Shown: one piece after another, positions 29,682 to 32,735 of the stretch
Layout: the number at the start of each line of letters is the position of its first letter
How positions within the stretch are numbered: the stretch's first letter is position 1
NCBI GenBank assembly: GCA_964553285.1
Contig: CAZKKF010000008.1
Span: 1-32,735 of the forward strand
Length of the DNA: 32,735 bases
Direction: 5' to 3'
From: CAZKKF01 sp964553285
GTDB taxonomy: Bacteria; Patescibacteriota; Minisyncoccia; Phycocordibacterales; Zambryskibacteraceae
The notes under the pieces: model-generated
Seen by the model: the letters and a program-made list of their open reading frames with translations, nothing else
What the model was told of the DNA's origin: nothing
Database searches by the model: none
Position numbers and translations under genes: made by a program

Positions 29682-31361
29682 ATGACTCAGGCGGAGGCTC
29701 TTAATCTTTTGAAGCTGGGGCACAATATTTTTTTGACCGGAGCGGCCGGAAGCGGCAAGACTCACCTTTTGAACAAATACATCGGGCACCTGCGCGAGCA
29801 TGGGGTGGAAGTGGCTGTTACGGCGCCCACGGGCATCGCGGCCACGCATCTCGGCGGCCAGACTGTCCACTCGTGGGCCGGACTTGGCGTGAGGGAGGGG
29901 TTTTCGGACGAGGAGATCGCTGAGCTTTCGGCAAAGCCACGCATTAAGAGAAATTTTTCTCGGGCAAAAGTTCTCGTCATTGATGAGGTTTCAATGCTCC
30001 ATCCTTTTCAGCTTGAGATAGTAGACCGTCTGGCCCGTGCCATTCGCGAAGCAGGCAAACCCTTTGGCGGTTTGCAGGTCATTCTCTGCGGAGATTTTTT
30101 TCAACTGCCACCCGTAAGCAAAAGTTTCCAAAATGAGGCGGATGACAAAAAGTTTGCCTACGAATGCTTGGCTTGGGAGGAGGGCGGGTTTCAGGTCTGC
30201 TATCTTGAGGAGCAGTTTCGCCACGGCAACGACCCAATCCTCTCTGTGCTCAACTCAATCCGCCGCGGCGATGCGGGCGAGGAGGCCAAAGCGCCGCTCC
30301 GTACTCGGTACAAAAAAGAGCCGCAGGGAGGCAGGGCGGCCACAAGGCTCTTTGTCCGCAACGTAAATGTGGATGCTTTGAACGAAGCCGAGCTTGAGAA
30401 GCTCAAAGGTGAGGAAAAAGTTTTCAGGATGACAGAGAGGGGATTCAAACAACTTGTGGAAACTCTCAAGCGCAACACCATCGCTCCAGAAAAATTGCGC
30501 CTCAAGGCGGGTGCGGAGGTGATGTTTATAAAGAACGCCGCCGATGGCCGCTATGTGAACGGCACCAGGGGTGCGGTGGCGGGGTTTGATGACGATGAGG
30601 GTTTTCCTGTGGTGCGCACTCTATCGGGAGAAGAAATTTTGGCTCGTCCGGAAGAATGGCGGCTTGAGGAAGACGGCGCTGTGCGGGCTTCTGTATCTCA
30701 GGTGCCTCTTAGGCTTGCCTGGGCTATCACGGTGCACAAGAGCCAGGGGATGACGCTCGACACCGCCGAGGTGGATCTCTCCGATGCCTTTGAACCCGGC
30801 ATGGGCTACGTTGCTCTCTCGCGGGTGCGCTCGCTCTCCGGCCTCAAGCTCATGGGCCTCAACGAAACGGCTCTTTCCGTACACCCAAAAGTGCTCCGGC
30901 ATGATGAAAGGTTCAGGCAATGGTCCGCCGAGGCGGCGGAAGTGCTTGGCAGGTTCAAAGAAACCGATCTTGCCGATCGGCACGAAAAGGTGCTTTTTGA
31001 CCGCCTCGGCGGATTGAAAGACAAGACCCAAGTGAAGAAGGGCAGACAACGCAAATCTGGGACAGGCAAAGAGCCTACGCACGAGGTTACCCGCCGGCTG
31101 GTGGAGGAGGGTAAAAGCCTTGCCCAAATCGCCAAAGAGCGCAATTTGGCTGAGAGCACTATCATCGGCCACCTGGAAAAGCTCAAAGGTCTCGACCGCC
31201 TGCCGAGTATTGAGCACCTCAAGCCTCCCAAGCGCGACCTGGATAAGATTCTCGCCGCCTTTGCCGAATCAAAAGACGGCAAGCTCCTGCCCGTCTTTGA
31301 TAAACTCGGTAAAAAATACTCCTTCGAAACCCTGCGCCTTGCGCGCCTGTTTGTGGGGTGA
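29682..31361 (+). CDS. Pif1/RecD-like helicase with C-terminal HTH
   Basis: A 559-residue SF1B helicase. Walker A GAAGSGKTH (20-28), VTAPTGIAATHLGG near 45, Walker B VLVIDEVSMLHP near 96 and GDFFQLPPVSK near 144 form the first RecA-like domain. SQVPLRLAWAITVHKSQGMTLD near 345 and GYVALSRVRSLSGL near 374 form the second. After a basic linker, an HTH (THEVTRRLVEEGKSLAQIAKERNLAESTIIGHLEKL, about 467-502) resembles the domain at the end of some RecQ proteins. Pif1-type enzymes unwind forked DNA and G-quadruplexes. It has its own near-leaderless promoter. Confidence 0.9.
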   Translation: MTQAEALNLLKLGHNIFLTGAAGSGKTHLLNKYIGHLREHGVEVAVTAPTGIAATHLGGQTVHSWAGLGVREGFSDEEIAELSAKPRIKRNFSRAKVLVIDEVSMLHPFQLEIVDRLARAIREAGKPFGGLQVILCGDFFQLPPVSKSFQNEADDKKFAYECLAWEEGGFQVCYLEEQFRHGNDPILSVLNSIRRGDAGEEAKAPLRTRYKKEPQGGRAATRLFVRNVNVDALNEAELEKLKGEEKVFRMTERGFKQLVETLKRNTIAPEKLRLKAGAEVMFIKNAADGRYVNGTRGAVAGFDDDEGFPVVRTLSGEEILARPEEWRLEEDGAVRASVSQVPLRLAWAITVHKSQGMTLDTAEVDLSDAFEPGMGYVALSRVRSLSGLKLMGLNETALSVHPKVLRHDERFRQWSAEAAEVLGRFKETDLADRHEKVLFDRLGGLKDKTQVKKGRQRKSGTGKEPTHEVTRRLVEEGKSLAQIAKERNLAESTIIGHLEKLKGLDRLPSIEHLKPPKRDLDKILAAFAESKDGKLLPVFDKLGKKYSFETLRLARLFVG

Positions 31362-31371
31362 GTTTTTAATT

Positions 31372-31380
31372 TGATATAAT
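31372..31380 (+). promoter_or_regulatory. Extended -10 promoter of the SRPBCC gene
   Basis: TGATATAAT at 31372-31380, a consensus -10 seven bases before the ATG at 31388, giving a leaderless layout. Confidence 0.65.
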
Positions 31381-31387
31381 AATTTCC

Positions 31388-31840
31388 ATGAATACATTAA
31401 ATTTTTCAATTGTTATCAACGCGCCGAGGGAAAAGGTCTGGAATACGATGCTAGAAGATGCAACGTACCGCGAGTGGACAGCTCCATTTAATCCCGCGGG
31501 CTCGCGCTTTGAGGGAAGCTGGGAGAAGGGGAGCAAGATTAGATTCCTGGGCGTCAATCCCGAAACCGGCAGAGAAGAAGGGGGCATGTATTCCGAAATC
31601 GCGGAAAGCAAGCCTTACGAATTTGTCTCCATCAAGCACTTGGGAGAAATAAAAGCGGACGGCACAGAGGCGCCGTGGGAGAGTGCAGGTGACGGGTTTG
31701 AGAACTACACTCTCGTAGAAAAGGACGGCCAGACTGAAGTTATCGTGGACATCATCGGCATTCCCGATGAATACAAGCAAGATATGAGCGACATGTGGCC
31801 CAAGGCGCTCGAAAAGCTAAAGGCGCTCGCAGAAGCATAA
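31388..31840 (+). CDS. SRPBCC/AHSA1-type ligand-binding domain protein
   Basis: A 150-residue single-domain protein. FSIVINAPREKVWNTMLEDATYREWTAPFNPAGSRFEGSWEKGSKIRFLG is the classic AHSA1/SRPBCC start, and the end WPKALEKLKALAEA is the long C-terminal helix. The family binds hydrophobic ligands or, in AHSA1, Hsp90; no specific ligand can be named. The membrane protein gene starts four bases after its stop, so the two are cotranscribed. Confidence 0.85.
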   Translation: MNTLNFSIVINAPREKVWNTMLEDATYREWTAPFNPAGSRFEGSWEKGSKIRFLGVNPETGREEGGMYSEIAESKPYEFVSIKHLGEIKADGTEAPWESAGDGFENYTLVEKDGQTEVIVDIIGIPDEYKQDMSDMWPKALEKLKALAEA

Positions 31841-31844
31841 ACGT

Positions 31845-32060
31845 ATGAAGTTATTTTCGAAGGGAACAATCAGGAAGCGGCTGCTCCTTGCCGAGATCGT
31901 GCTTATCATCGCCTCGGTCTTTATCTTTCGGGGACTGTGGACGCTTCTTGATATGGTGCCGTTTATGTATTCCGTGCTTGCGCTCTGGCTGTCGCTTGGC
32001 GTGGGCGTTATTCTCTCCATCATCTCTCTGCGCTACCTCATCAAACACAGCAAGGGGTAA
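31845..32060 (+). CDS. Small two-helix membrane protein
   Basis: A 71-residue protein with a basic start (KLFSKGTIRKR) and two hydrophobic segments (about 13-33 and 38-63), ending in a lysine-rich tail. No family is recognised. It follows the SRPBCC gene by four bases and is probably translated from the same message. Confidence 0.65.
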   Translation: MKLFSKGTIRKRLLLAEIVLIIASVFIFRGLWTLLDMVPFMYSVLALWLSLGVGVILSIISLRYLIKHSKG

Positions 32061-32103
32061 TTGGGAAATTGATAGCTGGAAAATGGGGTTTTGGGGCGGG
32101 CAT

Positions 32104-32132
32104 TTGACAAACGGTTTGTTATTTGCTATACT
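32104..32132 (+). promoter_or_regulatory. Strong promoter of the DEAD-box helicase
   Basis: TTGACA (32104-32109), a 17-base spacer and TATACT (32127-32132) preceded by TGC. The predicted start is near 32139, giving a leader of about 114 bases, which is unusual in this window. Confidence 0.8.
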
Positions 32133-32138
32133 TAGGGG

Positions 32139-32252
32139 GTAAGGCATCTCACTCGTTTTAGGCTCAAAACACCTTAGAAGTATTACTTTTGATCCTTAAG
32201 AAATCTTATTTTCTTTGATTAGCGCGCGAGACTAGTCTTCGCGCGTAAAACT
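32139..32252 (+). promoter_or_regulatory. Long 5' leader with hairpin at the start codon
   Basis: The leader ends in a hairpin, CGCGCGAGACT with AGTCTTCGCGCG (about 32224-32245, one bulge), seven bases before the ATG. No Shine-Dalgarno site follows it. It may control translation, as in cold-shock helicase mRNAs. Confidence 0.5.
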
Positions 32253-32735
32253 ATGGAAAGACAATCATTTAAGGGCAGGGCGCAGGGCGGCTCAGGCAGG
32301 CGCTCTTATTCATCGCACTCGCCGGCAAAAAGGCAGGGTGGTTACAGAGGCGGCGGCGGCAGAGCGCCGGCTTCAAGATGGGGCGGCAAAAAACAGAGCC
32401 GCTTCTTTGACCTGAACAAATTTATAAACAAAGCTGTCTCTATAGAAGAAAAAGAGGCGAGTTTTATTCCCGGGCATAATTTCTCCGATTTTGCCATTGA
32501 AGAAAAGCTCAAGAAAGCCGTTGAGAAAAAAGGCTACGTTTTGCCTACACCCATACAAGACAGGGCCATTCCTCATGTGCTCCAGGGCAAGGACGTGGTG
32601 GGTATCGCAAACACCGGAACAGGCAAGACTGCAGCTTTTTTGCTACCCCTCATAAACAAAGTCATCCTCAATCCCGATGAGACTGTCATCATCATTGTGC
32701 CGACAAGAGAGCTTGCCATACAGATAGATCAGGAG
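32253..32735 (+). CDS. DEAD-box RNA helicase, N-terminal part (partial)
   Basis: The first 161 residues of an ATP-dependent RNA helicase, cut by the window end. A disordered Arg/Gly/Ser-rich extension (about 1-48, with GGYRGGGGR) precedes the helicase core. The core shows the Q motif (GYVLPTPIQDRAIPHVLQGKDVVG near 103), motif I ANTGTGKTAAF near 131 and motif Ia PTRELAIQ near 150. RGG-type ends usually sit at the C-terminus of such helicases, so an N-terminal one is less usual. The long hairpin leader suggests post-transcriptional control. Confidence 0.92.
   Translation, partial: MERQSFKGRAQGGSGRRSYSSHSPAKRQGGYRGGGGRAPASRWGGKKQSRFFDLNKFINKAVSIEEKEASFIPGHNFSDFAIEEKLKKAVEKKGYVLPTPIQDRAIPHVLQGKDVVGIANTGTGKTAAFLLPLINKVILNPDETVIIIVPTRELAIQIDQE

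Noticed and set aside
1..32735. CRISPR array
   Set aside because: No regularly spaced identical repeats were seen; the GAGACCGAG copies are few and unevenly spaced, and no cas gene is present.

Overview
The window looks like a chromosomal segment of a Candidatus Patescibacteria (CPR) bacterium, probably of the Parcubacteria group. This rests on gene content and style, not on a phylogeny. The proteins are compact housekeeping versions: IF-2 without a long N-terminal extension, a DnaX lacking its zinc module, a cysteine-free L33, and a Rel that stops after the TGS domain. There is a DUF4446 protein and many tiny membrane proteins, and no biosynthetic operons. TGA is used as a stop, so the UGA-glycine code of Gracilibacteria/Absconditabacteria does not apply.

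Layout. 1-6.5 kb: infB (cut by the window edge) and a DUF4446 gene on the minus strand, divergent from a cysteine desulfurase; then a degenerate HtrA-like membrane protein, clpB and rpmG. 6.5-10.1 kb: small orphan genes, tRNA-Tyr, tRNA-Trp, miaA, a hexapeptide-repeat membrane protein, and a tRNA-Leu(CAA) locus entangled with a GIY-YIG nuclease gene and broken tRNA 5' copies. 10.1-19.1 kb: parB, rel, topA and dprA, then serS, ftsQ and dus. 19.1-20.6 kb: an orphan structured RNA with a near-consensus promoter and a terminator, then an Ig-like lipoprotein. 20.7-23.8 kb: dnaX, tRNA-Gln and xseAB. 23.8-28.0 kb: an accessory block with a folded RNA leader, a glycosylase-like protein, a minus-strand run of overlapping phage-type genes (ParB-domain methyltransferase, second methyltransferase, terminase-small-subunit-like protein), a repeat-bearing intergenic region and a small orphan gene. 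28.1-32.7 kb: THUMP methyltransferase, an exported protein, a Pif1-like helicase, an SRPBCC protein, a small membrane protein and the start of a DEAD-box helicase.

Two expression styles coexist. Many core genes have a -10 box (often extended, TGnTAnnnT) ending 6-10 bases before the ATG, which predicts leaderless or nearly leaderless mRNAs. Several orphan or accessory genes (6685, 7430, 19896, 27754) instead carry a clear Shine-Dalgarno site and end in strong palindromic hairpins; three of them also have a 40-75 base leader.

The most unusual items are: the tRNA-Leu/GIY-YIG module with a duplicated, interrupted tRNA 5' half; the folded leader with mutually exclusive pairings before the glycosylase-like gene; the orphan RNA at about 19268-19456; the hexapeptide-repeat protein; the two-hairpin leader of the methyltransferase run; and a divergent promoter pair sharing one palindromic -35 box.
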